Shown: positions 45,366 through 53,933, numbered from the stretch's first letter. The stretch: 64,000 nt of DNA from Xylanibacter rodentium (GCF_013166575.1 NZ_JABKKE010000018.1:25285-89284), one strand, 5' to 3'. Made by a program: numbers and translations. Notes: generated by a model from the letters alone, not told the origin.

Positions 45366-46028
45366 ATGTATAAAAAATTAATGTATAAAGTCGTTATCAT
45401 ATTATTGCTCACTGCATGTATATCCGGCACAGCAAGTGCGCAGACGTTCCTCGACAGGCTGCAAAAGCAGATGAAGAACCAGGGTACCGTGACCGTACAT
45501 CAAGATGCGGCCATAGAAAAGTTGGTGAACGGCCCATACACAGCTCCAGCCACGCAAAAAACGAGAAAAACAAACAATGAGAAGACTGTCATAACAACAG
45601 ACCAAAATAAAAATGTCAGAACGGGGGCACTGACAGACAACAAATCAAAGAAAGATACGGCTGACAGACAAAATGCCGCCGGAAACGCCCAGGAAATTAC
45701 GCCGGCCGGCCAAAACGACACCACAATCGAAGACGATGCACGCAAGAAGGTGATGCGCAACAGCTATAAAGTAACGGGATTCAGAGTGCAGGCGTATGCC
45801 GGAGGAAATACACGACAGGACAGACAGACAGCCGAACAAGTGGGAAACAACATAAAAGCCAACATACCTGGAGAACCTGTATACGTACACTTCTATTCTC
45901 CACGATGGATATGCCGCGTGGGCAATTACCGCACATACGAAGAGGCCCACCAGATGCTGTTGGCCATACGCAAATTGGGCTACAAACAGGCGTCGATTGT
46001 GAAAGGAAAAATCAGCGTGCAGTATTGA
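45366..46028 (+). CDS. SPOR domain exported protein
   Basis: Up to 220 residues with a signal peptide (VVIILLLTACISGTASAQ, cleavage after Ala-Gln-type site near residue 26). A low-complexity polar linker covers about 50-125. The C-terminal SPOR domain (FRVQAYAGG...VYVHFYSPRWICRVGNYRTYEEAHQML, about 140-218) binds denuded peptidoglycan at the division septum. A second start at Met6 (45381) is possible. It lies between tpiA and folE in the conserved run. Confidence 0.88.
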   Translation: MYKKLMYKVVIILLLTACISGTASAQTFLDRLQKQMKNQGTVTVHQDAAIEKLVNGPYTAPATQKTRKTNNEKTVITTDQNKNVRTGALTDNKSKKDTADRQNAAGNAQEITPAGQNDTTIEDDARKKVMRNSYKVTGFRVQAYAGGNTRQDRQTAEQVGNNIKANIPGEPVYVHFYSPRWICRVGNYRTYEEAHQMLLAIRKLGYKQASIVKGKISVQY

Positions 46029-46065
46029 CACTGATATAGACTATATACATTCAACAAACTAAGAA

Positions 46066-46647
46066 ATGAATCCGGAAACAGAATACCGAGACAACCTTGA
46101 CGAGCTGGCCTCACACTACAAAAGTGTACTTGAACTGTTAGGCGAAAATTCCGAACGCGAAGGTCTGCAAAAAACTCCCATGCGCGTGGCCAAGGCCATG
46201 CAGGTATTGACAAGAGGATACACCATGGACGCACACAAAGTACTGACCGACGCCCTGTTCAAGGAAGACTACAGTCAGATGGTAATAGTCAAGGACATTG
46301 ACTTCTTCTCATTATGTGAACACCATATGCTGCCGTTCTACGGGAAAGTTCACGTGGCATACATCCCGAACGGATACATCACCGGACTGAGCAAGATAGC
46401 CCGCGTGGTTGACATTTTTTCGCATCGTCTGCAGGTACAGGAACGCATGACGCTGCAGATCAAGGAGTGCATCGAACAGACACTGCATCCGCTGGGGGTG
46501 ATGGTTGTTGTAGAGGCCAAACATATGTGCATGCAGATGCGCGGCGTGGAGAAACAGAACTCCGTAACCACGACAAGCGATTTCAGCGGTGCTTTCAATC
46601 AGGCAAAAACACGCCAGGAATTTATGAATCTCATACACAGCAAGTAG
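46066..46647 (+). CDS. folE: GTP cyclohydrolase I
   Basis: A 193-residue FolE with [17 protein letters not shown], the zinc Cys and His in [26 protein letters not shown], and the second zinc Cys in [11 protein letters not shown]. It opens folate (tetrahydropterin) synthesis from GTP. folK, a later step, is also in this window but elsewhere. Confidence 0.98.
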   Translation: MNPETEYRDNLDELASHYKSVLELLGENSEREGLQKTPMRVAKAMQVLTRGYTMDAHKVLTDALFKEDYSQMVIVKDIDFFSLCEHHMLPFYGKVHVAYIPNGYITGLSKIARVVDIFSHRLQVQERMTLQIKECIEQTLHPLGVMVVVEAKHMCMQMRGVEKQNSVTTTSDFSGAFNQAKTRQEFMNLIHSK

Positions 46648-46710
46648 GACTTCCCCTCACAGACATATTTTATGACAATACAATTTTACACTTAAAATAT
46701 TGACACTACC

Positions 46711-47262
46711 ATGTATCAATCGGACAAAACCACTTACTCCAGAAAGGAATCATATTCGCACATGTTCCTGAACAGTTGTATAGGACGTCTGATAGTGTTG
46801 TCCGGCATAATTGCAGCACTGCTGTTTGTCGCATTTTTCACCGTTCCGTCAAAAGAAGCTATGGAAATGAAGATTACTTCGTCCATAAATGAGTGCATCG
46901 AGGCTAATTATGAAACAAAATGCGACAAAATAGATGATGCTGTGCGCAATATGACCAGCCTGTTCACAAAGGCGGACACCGTAACCGACAGTAAGAATAT
47001 GGAAGATTTCTGCAAGTACAACAATATAGAGATATACCACCACTCACTCTACTCCACGGCACGAATACACAACAATCTCAACATGGAAGGCATCAGAGTG
47101 GGCATAGGCATATTCGGCATTGTCATACCTACCGTCACATTCAGTGACATGATACTGCGTGTGGGACCGGTACGCAAAGACTATAACCAGAAAATAATAC
47201 GAAACACATACGACGACGAGGATTTGGGTAACAATCCGGACTTTGGAGATACATACAATTGA
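46711..47262 (+). CDS. Single-pass membrane protein of unknown function
   Basis: A 183-residue protein with one membrane helix near residues 28-46 (IVLSGIIAALLFVAFFTV). The following domain is probably extracytoplasmic and ends in IRVGIGIFGIVIPTVTFSD and a charged tail (DDEDLGNNPDFGD). The pattern resembles DUF4359-type proteins but the match is not certain. It lies 63 bases after folE and could be co-transcribed. A heptad hairpin follows. Confidence 0.65.
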   Translation: MYQSDKTTYSRKESYSHMFLNSCIGRLIVLSGIIAALLFVAFFTVPSKEAMEMKITSSINECIEANYETKCDKIDDAVRNMTSLFTKADTVTDSKNMEDFCKYNNIEIYHHSLYSTARIHNNLNMEGIRVGIGIFGIVIPTVTFSDMILRVGPVRKDYNQKIIRNTYDDEDLGNNPDFGDTYN

Positions 47263-47303
47263 AGGAGGGGGAAGCGGGAAATGAAGAGTGTAAAGTTTTG
47301 ACA

Positions 47304-47414
47304 TAGTGAAGAGTGCAGAGTATAGAGTTTTGAGGTATGATTAGCAGATATTATCCGGTTTCGTGTAACAATGCTAATCATACCTCAAAACTCTATACTC
47401 TGCATTCTTCACTA
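47304..47414. repeat. Heptad-phased inverted repeat, element D
   Basis: A 43-bp inverted repeat with one mismatch (47304-47346 against 47372-47414). The left arm reads TAGTGAA, GAGTGCA, GAGTATA, GAGTTTT and then GAGGTATGATTAGCA. It fills the space between two convergent genes and ends 2 bases before the tadA stop codon, the same placement as element A. Confidence 0.85.
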
Positions 47415-47416
47415 TA

Positions 47417-47896
47417 TCAAGACTCCTCTCTCTTTCCCTTGAAAAACTCTTTCATCAGCTGTGCACACTCCTCCTTAAGCACCCCGCCTGTAACCATGGC
47501 ACGCGGATGAAACGCATGCGGGGCATATTTACTATATCCACGCTTCTCATCGGGTGCACCATAGACTATGCGCGGCATCTGCGCCCATCCTATCGCACCG
47601 GCGCACATCGTACAAGGTTCTACAGTGACATAAAGCGTACATTCGTTAAGATACTTTCCACCGAGCTGATTGGCCGCAGCCGTTATGGCCAGCATTTCGG
47701 CATGGGCCGTAACGTCGCAAAGCGTCTCGGTAAGGTTATGTGCGCGTGCAATGACTTTTTCACGACACACCACCACCGCTCCTATAGGTATTTCACCTTC
47801 ACCAAGGGCCGCCTCCGCCTCTATCAATGCTTTGCGCATATACTGTTCATCACGAATTTGAAGACTGCAATCATCATACTGTTGTTCTGCTGACAT
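47417..47896 (-). CDS. tadA: tRNA-specific adenosine deaminase (nucleoside deaminase family)
   Basis: A 159-residue cytidine-deaminase-fold protein with the zinc His and catalytic Glu in TAHAEMLAI and the zinc Cys pair in VEPCTMCAGAI. The region MPRIVYGAPDEKRGYSKY matches the TadA side that binds the tRNA anticodon loop. It makes inosine at the wobble base of tRNA-Arg. A guanine-deaminase-like relative is the alternative but less likely. Confidence 0.9.
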   Translation of the reverse strand: MSAEQQYDDCSLQIRDEQYMRKALIEAEAALGEGEIPIGAVVVCREKVIARAHNLTETLCDVTAHAEMLAITAAANQLGGKYLNECTLYVTVEPCTMCAGAIGWAQMPRIVYGAPDEKRGYSKYAPHAFHPRAMVTGGVLKEECAQLMKEFFKGKREES

Positions 47897-47956
47897 GATA
47901 AACTCTTGTTATTTTGATATTTACTTGTTTATTACTACCTTAAAACTATTTTGTCG

Positions 47957-47964
47957 CAAAATTA
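47957..47964 (-). promoter_or_regulatory. -7 promoter box for tadA
   Basis: On the minus strand TAATTTTG followed by CG, 60 bases before the tadA start, back to back with the yraN promoter. Confidence 0.55.
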
Positions 47965-47998
47965 CAATAATTTCCTTTGACGGACGGGATAAAAACAG

Positions 47999-48006
47999 TA
48001 AATTTG
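47999..48006 (+). promoter_or_regulatory. -7 promoter box for yraN-birA
   Basis: TAAATTTG followed by CA, 27 bases before the yraN ATG. Confidence 0.65.
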
Positions 48007-48033
48007 CAATAATATTTCATTCATTATCTACTC

Positions 48034-48396
48034 ATGGCTTCACACAACGAATTAGGATTCTGGGGCGAACAGACCGCTGCTGACTATCTCACGACGAAAG
48101 GATACCGCATTCTGCAACGCAACTGGCGATGCGGACGACGTGATATAGACATTGTGGCCACCGACTACACAACCCTCGTAATTGTAGAAGTGAAGACACG
48201 CCGCGACAACAGCTTCACCGAACCGGAAACCGCCGTGGACAGACAGAAGATACGGTCGCTGGCAATTGCTGCAAACGCATTCGTAAAACAGATGCAGACA
48301 GACATGCCGTTACGTTTCGACATCATAACCATAAGCGGAACACCCGACACCAGTTGCCGCATCAATCACATCAAGGACGCATTCATCCCATATTAG
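48034..48396 (+). CDS. yraN: YraN family protein (UPF0102, endonuclease-like fold)
   Basis: A 120-residue protein with NELGFWGEQTAADYLTTKGYRILQRNWRC, then DIDIVATD and VIVEVKTRRD, which preserve the PD-(D/E)XK-like Asp and Glu-x-Lys of the restriction-endonuclease fold. Biological function is unknown. The start at 48034 follows the promoter. It precedes birA by 54 bases. Confidence 0.93.
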   Translation: MASHNELGFWGEQTAADYLTTKGYRILQRNWRCGRRDIDIVATDYTTLVIVEVKTRRDNSFTEPETAVDRQKIRSLAIAANAFVKQMQTDMPLRFDIITISGTPDTSCRINHIKDAFIPY

Positions 48397-48450
48397 TCCG
48401 GCTGTCACTGCCATACTTTTCTTACACGAACCTTCCAACGAAAAAGAAAA

Positions 48451-49230
48451 ATGCAAAAGCCCTACACCTACAAACCACTCGAAGAGACCGATTCCACCAT
48501 ACGCTACATGCGTGAGGAAATGCCGGACAACAAGCATTTCATGACAATAGTCAGAGCCGAATATCAGACGGCGGGCCGAGGGCAGGGCAACAACACTTGG
48601 GAGAGCGAGCGTGGCAAGAACCTGCTGTGCAGCATAAGAATCAGTCCCGAGGGATTGCCAGCCAACAGACAATACGTCATACTCCAGGCTGCCGCACTGG
48701 CCGTAAGAGACACGCTGACCGAATACACCGACGGCATAACCATCAAGTGGCCCAACGACATATATTGGCACGACTATAAAATCAGCGGAACACTTACCGA
48801 ATGCACCATAAGCAACGGCATGGTGAAGAACAGCATAATAGGTATAGGCGTAAATATCAATCAGGAAGTGTTCACAAGCGATGCCCCAAACCCAATATCT
48901 CTCTGCACTGTCACCGGCAAACAGGAGGGTATAACAGGCATATGTATTAAGATTGCATGGAAGTTGGGATTCTATCTCATCCACCATATCAATGAAGGCA
49001 CTCTGCACCACCTCCACGAACTCTACCTGAATTCACTCTACCGCCGAAAAGGCATCCACCGATACCGCGATGCGGATGGAGACTTCACTGCATCAATAGA
49101 AACGGTAGAACCTGACGGTCATCTCGTGCTACGCCGCCCGGACGGACAACAAAGCCGATACGCGTTCAAGGAAGTGGAATTCATCATACCGGCACGTACC
49201 GACACCAATGCCGGTCCAACCCTATTGTAA
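48451..49230 (+). CDS. birA: Biotin--[acetyl-CoA-carboxylase] ligase
   Basis: A 259-residue monofunctional biotin ligase without the N-terminal DNA-binding domain of E. coli BirA. ETDSTIRYM, the biotin loop AGRGQGNNTWESERGKNLLCS and IKWPNDIYW (Lys for biotin-AMP) are clear. It attaches biotin to carboxylase subunits. Since it lacks the helix-turn-helix it should not repress biotin genes. Confidence 0.95.
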   Translation: MQKPYTYKPLEETDSTIRYMREEMPDNKHFMTIVRAEYQTAGRGQGNNTWESERGKNLLCSIRISPEGLPANRQYVILQAAALAVRDTLTEYTDGITIKWPNDIYWHDYKISGTLTECTISNGMVKNSIIGIGVNINQEVFTSDAPNPISLCTVTGKQEGITGICIKIAWKLGFYLIHHINEGTLHHLHELYLNSLYRRKGIHRYRDADGDFTASIETVEPDGHLVLRRPDGQQSRYAFKEVEFIIPARTDTNAGPTLL

Positions 49231-49345
49231 GCCACATAATCTGTATGGAATTTCAAAAATATACTCTCTTTACATATCACATACATAATACGTACAATTT
49301 ATTCCATAAAAAAATAAAAAGAACAACCCTATAAGAACAACAATT

Positions 49346-50056
49346 ATGGCAAAGTACAAAAGAATACTGTTAAAGCTCAGTGGCGAGAGCCTCATGGGCA
49401 ACCAAAACTTCGGAATCGACCCCGAACGTCTCTCCGACTACGCCCGCCAAATAAAGGAAGTGGCCGAAATGGGGGTCCAGATAGGTATAGTAATCGGTGG
49501 CGGCAACATCTTCCGCGGTCTCAGCGGATCGCAGAAAGGATTTGACCGGGTAAAAGGCGACCAGATGGGAATGTGCGCCACTGTCATCAACTCACTTGCC
49601 CTCAGTTCGGCTCTCGGAGCAATAGGCGTAAAGACACGCGTGCTCACAGCCATACGCATGGAACCCATAGGAGAGTTCTACACCAAATGGAAGGCCATCG
49701 AGGCTATGGAAGCCGGCTATGTGTGTATCTTCTCGGCAGGAACGGGCAGCCCCTACTTCACCACCGACACCGGCTCATCGCTGCGCGGCATTGAGATAGA
49801 GGCCGACGTGATGCTCAAGGGCACCCGAGTAGACGGAATATACACGGCCGACCCGGAAAAAGACCCCACGGCAACGAAGTTCAGCGACATCACCTACGAC
49901 GAAATCTACACCCGCGGCCTGAAAGTGATGGACCTCACAGCCACCACCATGTGCAAAGAAAACAATCTGCCAATCTACGTGTTCAACATGGACATCGTGG
50001 GCAACCTGAAAAAGGTCATGGACGGAGAACCTATAGGCACACTCGTGCACAACTGA
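49346..50056 (+). CDS. pyrH: UMP kinase
   Basis: A 236-residue amino-acid-kinase-fold protein. KRILLKLSGESLMG opens it, VIGGGNIFRG is the Gly-rich loop, FTTDTGSSLRGIEIEADVMLKGT binds nucleotide, and VDGIYTADPEKDP is typical of bacterial PyrH. It makes UDP from UMP. A hairpin terminator follows 22 bases after the stop. No clear -7 box in the 115-base gap upstream. Confidence 0.97.
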   Translation: MAKYKRILLKLSGESLMGNQNFGIDPERLSDYARQIKEVAEMGVQIGIVIGGGNIFRGLSGSQKGFDRVKGDQMGMCATVINSLALSSALGAIGVKTRVLTAIRMEPIGEFYTKWKAIEAMEAGYVCIFSAGTGSPYFTTDTGSSLRGIEIEADVMLKGTRVDGIYTADPEKDPTATKFSDITYDEIYTRGLKVMDLTATTMCKENNLPIYVFNMDIVGNLKKVMDGEPIGTLVHN

Positions 50057-50078
50057 CGATACAACAATATGTTGCCTT

Positions 50079-50119
50079 AAGGCGCATTACGCTTACATCA
50101 TGTCTGTGTATTGCGCCTT
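50079..50119 (+). terminator. Terminator of pyrH
   Basis: 8-bp arms AAGGCGCA (50079-50086) and TGCGCCTT (50112-50119) followed by TTTTA. Confidence 0.75.
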
Positions 50120-50187
50120 TTTACTGCATCCACACTGTTTCATCCTTCATTTTGTAACACTTCGTCGTAATAAACAGTTCATAACAA

Positions 50188-50217
50188 TTGTACATCAATA
50201 TTTTCTTTGTACCTTTG
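50188..50217 (+). promoter_or_regulatory. Promoter of the TPR-HTH regulator gene
   Basis: TTG at 50188-50190, 19 bases of spacing, then TACCTTTG at 50210-50217 followed by CA; 13 bases before the first ATG. Confidence 0.7.
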
Positions 50218-50230
50218 CAAAACCATAAAA

Positions 50231-51955
50231 ATGTACGTTATGAACAGAGCCATATTACTTATCATCACTATAATAATTGCCTTCTTCTATTCATGCTACG
50301 GTCCGAAATACCGCAAAGGCCTTACCGAGGCCGACAGCATAGCTTCCGTTAACCCGCAAAGAGCCATGGCTATGCTCGACAGCATAAAACATGAAATGGC
50401 AGATGCACCGGAAAACGAACAGATGTATTACCGGCTGCTATGTATAAAGGCACAGGACAAGGCATACATCAAGCACACTTCAGACAGCGCAATACTACCA
50501 ATCGTGGAATACTACGAAACAGAAGGAGACAAGAATTTGCTGTCAGAAGCATATTATTATGCGGGAAGTGTATATCGAGACCTTAATGACGCTCCACAAG
50601 CATTGGAATATTACCATAAGACATTGGATATAACATCAGACAACAAAATACCTCAAAAAGGACACTTGTACTTCCAAGTTGGAAATTTGTTACTTAATCA
50701 GGCACTCTATAATCAAGCTATTGATATGTATCAAAAAGCCTTAAGACTGTATAATATTCAAAATGACAGTATCAATACCATATATACTTTACGCAATTTA
50801 GCTTATACTTATAATAAGGCAGAAAAAAAAGATAGTAGTCTTGTATACTATCAGAAGGCATATCAACTTGCCAGACAAACAAAATACAAACATGTAAAAA
50901 TAGAAGTTCTTGCACAAATGGCTTCAGTTTATATTGAAAAGAAGAATTACATTAAAGCTAAAGAGTGTCTATCTCCTATACTAAACAAACCTGATAGCAT
51001 AGAGCTAAGTCCAGATTATTGCATGGCTCTGAAAATCTGCATGAACACCGGGCAATACGACAGTGCTCACTTTTATGCAAAAGAACTGCTTACAGTAGGA
51101 ACAGTATATGCCAAACAGACTGCAAGCAGATATCTTACAGAATTAGCCTTAAAAGAAAAGAACTATAACAATGCCGAGGAACACTTAAAACAGTTCAACA
51201 AATATACCGACTCCGTAAAGATTATCACAGCTACGGAATCTGTAAACAGAATGAACTCATTATACAATTACAAGCTAAGAGAGAAAGAGAACCTGATGCT
51301 GAAAGCTGAAAATGCAAACAAGAAATTAATATTGACCATTGTCATATCCGTATCATTCATTATATTTGTCATACTCATCACATATGTCTACCGCAACAGA
51401 CAGAAGTTGGAAAGGCTCGGAAGACTCCGAAAACAACTGTACGAACAAAGCGAGGAGTATGTACGGCAGAACAAGGAAAAGATACAGGAGCTGGAGCAAG
51501 AGCTAAAAAGAACATCCGACGAGAACATGCTGCTGATAGAAAGAATAGAACAACAACGAGCCGACCTGATACTTGCCAACCAGACGGCAATGAGGAAACA
51601 GGCAAGAAATGAATCGTCAAAGAACCGAATAGCCGCAACTGATATCTACAAGACAATACAGGACCATATAAAAAAGGACAAGGTCATAACACCAAAAGAA
51701 TGGGAGACACTGGACAGAACCGTAAATCAAGAGGTTAATGACTTCAAGGACAACCTGTACAGCTACCACAGAATCAGCCAGCACGAATATCATATCTGCA
51801 TGCTCATACGTCTGGCTCTCTCTCCTACCGAGATGGCCACCCTTTTAGGGTGCACCACCAGCGCCATTTCCAAAGCCCGCAGGCGATTGCAGGAAAAGTT
51901 TTTCAGCGACAATGGGACTGCCAAAGACTTCGATAATTTCATCAATTCTCTATAA
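50231..51955 (+). CDS. Membrane-anchored TPR protein with C-terminal helix-turn-helix (putative regulator)
   Basis: About 574 residues (start 50231, or Met4 at 50240). The N-terminus is a lipoprotein- or signal-like helix (LLIITIIIAFFYSCYG). TPR repeats fill about 70-350 (EAYYYAGSVYRDLNDAPQALEYY and others). A membrane helix at about 367-390 (ILTIVISVSFIIFVILITYVY) is followed by a coiled coil (about 395-455) and a LuxR-like HTH (MATLLGCTTSAISKARRRLQEKFF, about 533-556). Periplasmic TPRs would sense something and the cytoplasmic HTH bind DNA, a one-protein transmembrane regulator known in Bacteroidetes. A repeat-rich promoter directly downstream is its likely target (inference). The middle is richer in A and T than its flanks. 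Confidence 0.85.
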   Translation: MYVMNRAILLIITIIIAFFYSCYGPKYRKGLTEADSIASVNPQRAMAMLDSIKHEMADAPENEQMYYRLLCIKAQDKAYIKHTSDSAILPIVEYYETEGDKNLLSEAYYYAGSVYRDLNDAPQALEYYHKTLDITSDNKIPQKGHLYFQVGNLLLNQALYNQAIDMYQKALRLYNIQNDSINTIYTLRNLAYTYNKAEKKDSSLVYYQKAYQLARQTKYKHVKIEVLAQMASVYIEKKNYIKAKECLSPILNKPDSIELSPDYCMALKICMNTGQYDSAHFYAKELLTVGTVYAKQTASRYLTELALKEKNYNNAEEHLKQFNKYTDSVKIITATESVNRMNSLYNYKLREKENLMLKAENANKKLILTIVISVSFIIFVILITYVYRNRQKLERLGRLRKQLYEQSEEYVRQNKEKIQELEQELKRTSDENMLLIERIEQQRADLILANQTAMRKQARNESSKNRIAATDIYKTIQDHIKKDKVITPKEWETLDRTVNQEVNDFKDNLYSYHRISQHEYHICMLIRLALSPTEMATLLGCTTSAISKARRRLQEKFFSDNGTAKDFDNFINSL

Positions 51956-51968
51956 ATCAAGCGTTTAC

Positions 51969-52000
51969 AAACGAGTTGTCAATTACATGTCAACCCGTTT
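51969..52000 (+). terminator. Terminator of the TPR-HTH gene
   Basis: Arms AAACGAGTTG (51969-51978) and CAACCCGTTT (51991-52000) with one mismatch, followed by TTTTATTG. Confidence 0.7.
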
Positions 52001-52024
52001 TTTTATTGTCAAGCTCTTGTCAAC
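51976..52024 (+). promoter_or_regulatory. Candidate operator: two 19-bp direct repeats built from TGTCAA pairs
   Basis: TTGTCAATTACATGTCAAC (51976-51994) and TTGTCAAGCTCTTGTCAAC (52006-52024) are 30 bp apart. Each holds two TGTCAA boxes 11 bp apart, one helical turn. The second repeat ends 31 bp before the -7 box, where an activator would sit. Caution: the first repeat overlaps the terminator stem, which explains part of its sequence. Confidence 0.55.
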
Positions 52025-52055
52025 TGTTTTTCTTCATGCTCTGAAATCTTCATAA

Positions 52056-52063
52056 TACCTTTG
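52056..52063 (+). promoter_or_regulatory. -7 promoter box for the DUF3244 cassette
   Basis: TACCTTTG followed by CA, 38 bases before the ATG at 52102. No good -33 TTTG is seen, which fits a promoter that needs an activator. Confidence 0.65.
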
Positions 52064-52101
52064 CAGCGAATTCAAGAACCAACAAACAAAACATCAGATA
52101 T

Positions 52102-52467
52102 ATGAAGAAAAGAACATTACTTGCCTTTATGGCTATCACACTCTGCACAGGCATGCAGGCACAGACAAGAACAGTCACATTATATAATGATGACTTGAAA
52201 TGTAAAGGAGGACGTTACGAACTCCCTACCATTAACTACGATGACAATACCGTCACAATCTCTGCCGATACTGTAATAAACGCAACAGTAGTGATAAAAG
52301 ATGCCGATGGCAATATCATCCATGAGGAGAAAACTACTGCCACACAAGCAGAGACGACTATCAATCTGCCCACAAGTGAGCAACAGGACAAATATGTGAT
52401 AGAACTATACTATGACGACAAGCATCTATACGGATTCTTTGAGGAAACTGAAGATAAGAACCAATAG
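52102..52467 (+). CDS. DUF3244 exported protein
   Basis: A 121-residue protein with a signal peptide (LLAFMAITLCTGMQAQ, cut near residue 21). The mature ~100 residues are almost all beta strands (VTLYNDDLKCKGGRYELPTI, TVTISADTVINATVVIKDADG), fitting the Ig-like DUF3244 fold of Bacteroidetes secreted proteins. Role unknown. It is first in a three-gene cassette directly after the TPR-HTH regulator, which suggests that it is the regulated output. Confidence 0.8.
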   Translation: MKKRTLLAFMAITLCTGMQAQTRTVTLYNDDLKCKGGRYELPTINYDDNTVTISADTVINATVVIKDADGNIIHEEKTTATQAETTINLPTSEQQDKYVIELYYDDKHLYGFFEETEDKNQ

Positions 52468-52518
52468 TATTAAACAATATTCAATCAATTTTTATTCAAC
52501 ATTAAAAAACAACGGATT

Positions 52519-53415
52519 ATGAAAAAGTTATTTTTCGCAGCAAGTATCATTCTTGCATCAATGACCATGTATTCATGTTCAAATGACGAAACAGAAACAA
52601 CAACGGCCAAATCTGTAAACGAGAATCTACAGAAAAAAGGTCTACAGGAACTCCAAAGCAACATTGCCAATCTGAATAAAGAATGGCAAGACAAACGCCC
52701 TATAGTTCTTACACGAAACGAGCTAACCAACCAAATCACAGAAACAGCAACCAATTCCATTAGTATCACCGGTGCCGATCTTGCCGGTGCATTCTTAGGA
52801 GCATATCTTGGATGTGGAGTCCCCGGTGCTATCATTGGAGGAGCTGCAGCATCAGCTATTGCCTATTGGGAACGTGAAACATATGGATATTCAACTAAAA
52901 TAGAAATTGATTACTATGTACCGGCCAACAGTTTAATATTTAAAAATAATGAAATAGCGACCAAAGCAGACAGTATAGGGTATTACCATAACAAAATACT
53001 CATGAATATTGGTGAAAACAAACTTACCAATGCTTCTATTGACGATATAGAAGGATTGGTGATAAATAGTGCTATTGAGATTATGGGAAACACAATAGAA
53101 AGTAACAACAAGAAGCTCAGAAACAATATATGCACAGATTTCTTTAAAAAAAATATTACAAGACTTAATGCAGCCAAAACAACCGAAGAATTCTGCGACA
53201 TAATAAGTGAAAGTGGAAAAATCAGCAAAGAGGAACTTGAAATCATCAAAACATATATGGATGGGCTCAACAATATAGACAATACAAACGGAGAATATTC
53301 AAAAGCCGTTGAAAGAATTATAGATGATGCTGAAATAAGCACAGAAACAGCAACAAATCTAAAGAACAGTGTGCTCGTAGGCAATGCAAGCCAAAAGTTG
53401 TGGTCTATACAGTAA
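52519..53415 (+). CDS. Lipoprotein with a glycine-zipper segment, unknown function
   Basis: A 298-residue protein with a lipobox signal (SIILASMTMYSCSND, Cys near residue 20). At about residues 90-118 there is a hydrophobic Gly/Ala-rich stretch with GxxxG spacing (GADLAGAFLGAYLGCGVPG and GGAAASAIAYW), a glycine zipper able to insert or oligomerise in membranes. The C-terminal ~170 residues are polar and helical. No family recognised. The coding sequence is AT-rich. It follows the DUF3244 gene by 51 bases and precedes a small membrane protein. Confidence 0.75.
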   Translation: MKKLFFAASIILASMTMYSCSNDETETTTAKSVNENLQKKGLQELQSNIANLNKEWQDKRPIVLTRNELTNQITETATNSISITGADLAGAFLGAYLGCGVPGAIIGGAAASAIAYWERETYGYSTKIEIDYYVPANSLIFKNNEIATKADSIGYYHNKILMNIGENKLTNASIDDIEGLVINSAIEIMGNTIESNNKKLRNNICTDFFKKNITRLNAAKTTEEFCDIISESGKISKEELEIIKTYMDGLNNIDNTNGEYSKAVERIIDDAEISTETATNLKNSVLVGNASQKLWSIQ

Positions 53416-53531
53416 ACAAATAATTATTCAAATACTTGAAAAAACAAAAAAAGCCAAATGGAAGGAATGGTAATGGATTCACATACCCATTCCTTTCTGT
53501 TATTATTTACACACTCAAAAACATCAGATAT

Positions 53532-53882
53532 ATGAAACAATACATGGGATATTTCAGCCAGATAGTATGGGGTACAATGTTTCTTCTATGGATAGTCTTC
53601 ACATGGGTAAAAGACTATGAAAGCCCCATAACACTATCAGTCCTTATAGCAGTAATGCTCTGTGCCGTTATAAGAATCATTTTCAGAATAAGAAAGAATC
53701 TTCCTCCTGAAAAGCCGCGCATACCACTGACGGACAACAACTGTGCCGTGATCATGTTCACCCTCGGACTTGGCAATGTGATGGGATATGACAATGCCGA
53801 CTACAACTATCTGGCGATAGTGGCCGTAGCAGCCGTCATAATGGACATTTTCCGAAGGATGGCAAAAGATGATATAATATGA
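53532..53882 (+). CDS. Small membrane protein, unknown function
   Basis: 116 residues from the ATG at 53532, with three to four hydrophobic segments ([65 protein letters not shown]). The frame is open 96 bases further upstream, but the shorter start is chosen because the 19 bases reading into it are identical to those at the DUF3244 start. Role unknown; it could be an integral partner or immunity-like protein for the glycine-zipper lipoprotein (speculative). Confidence 0.65.
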   Translation: MKQYMGYFSQIVWGTMFLLWIVFTWVKDYESPITLSVLIAVMLCAVIRIIFRIRKNLPPEKPRIPLTDNNCAVIMFTLGLGNVMGYDNADYNYLAIVAVAAVIMDIFRRMAKDDII

Positions 53883-53933
53883 AATATGATATGACAGGCT
53901 CGGAAACGGATACGGGAAAGCAATACACCGTTG

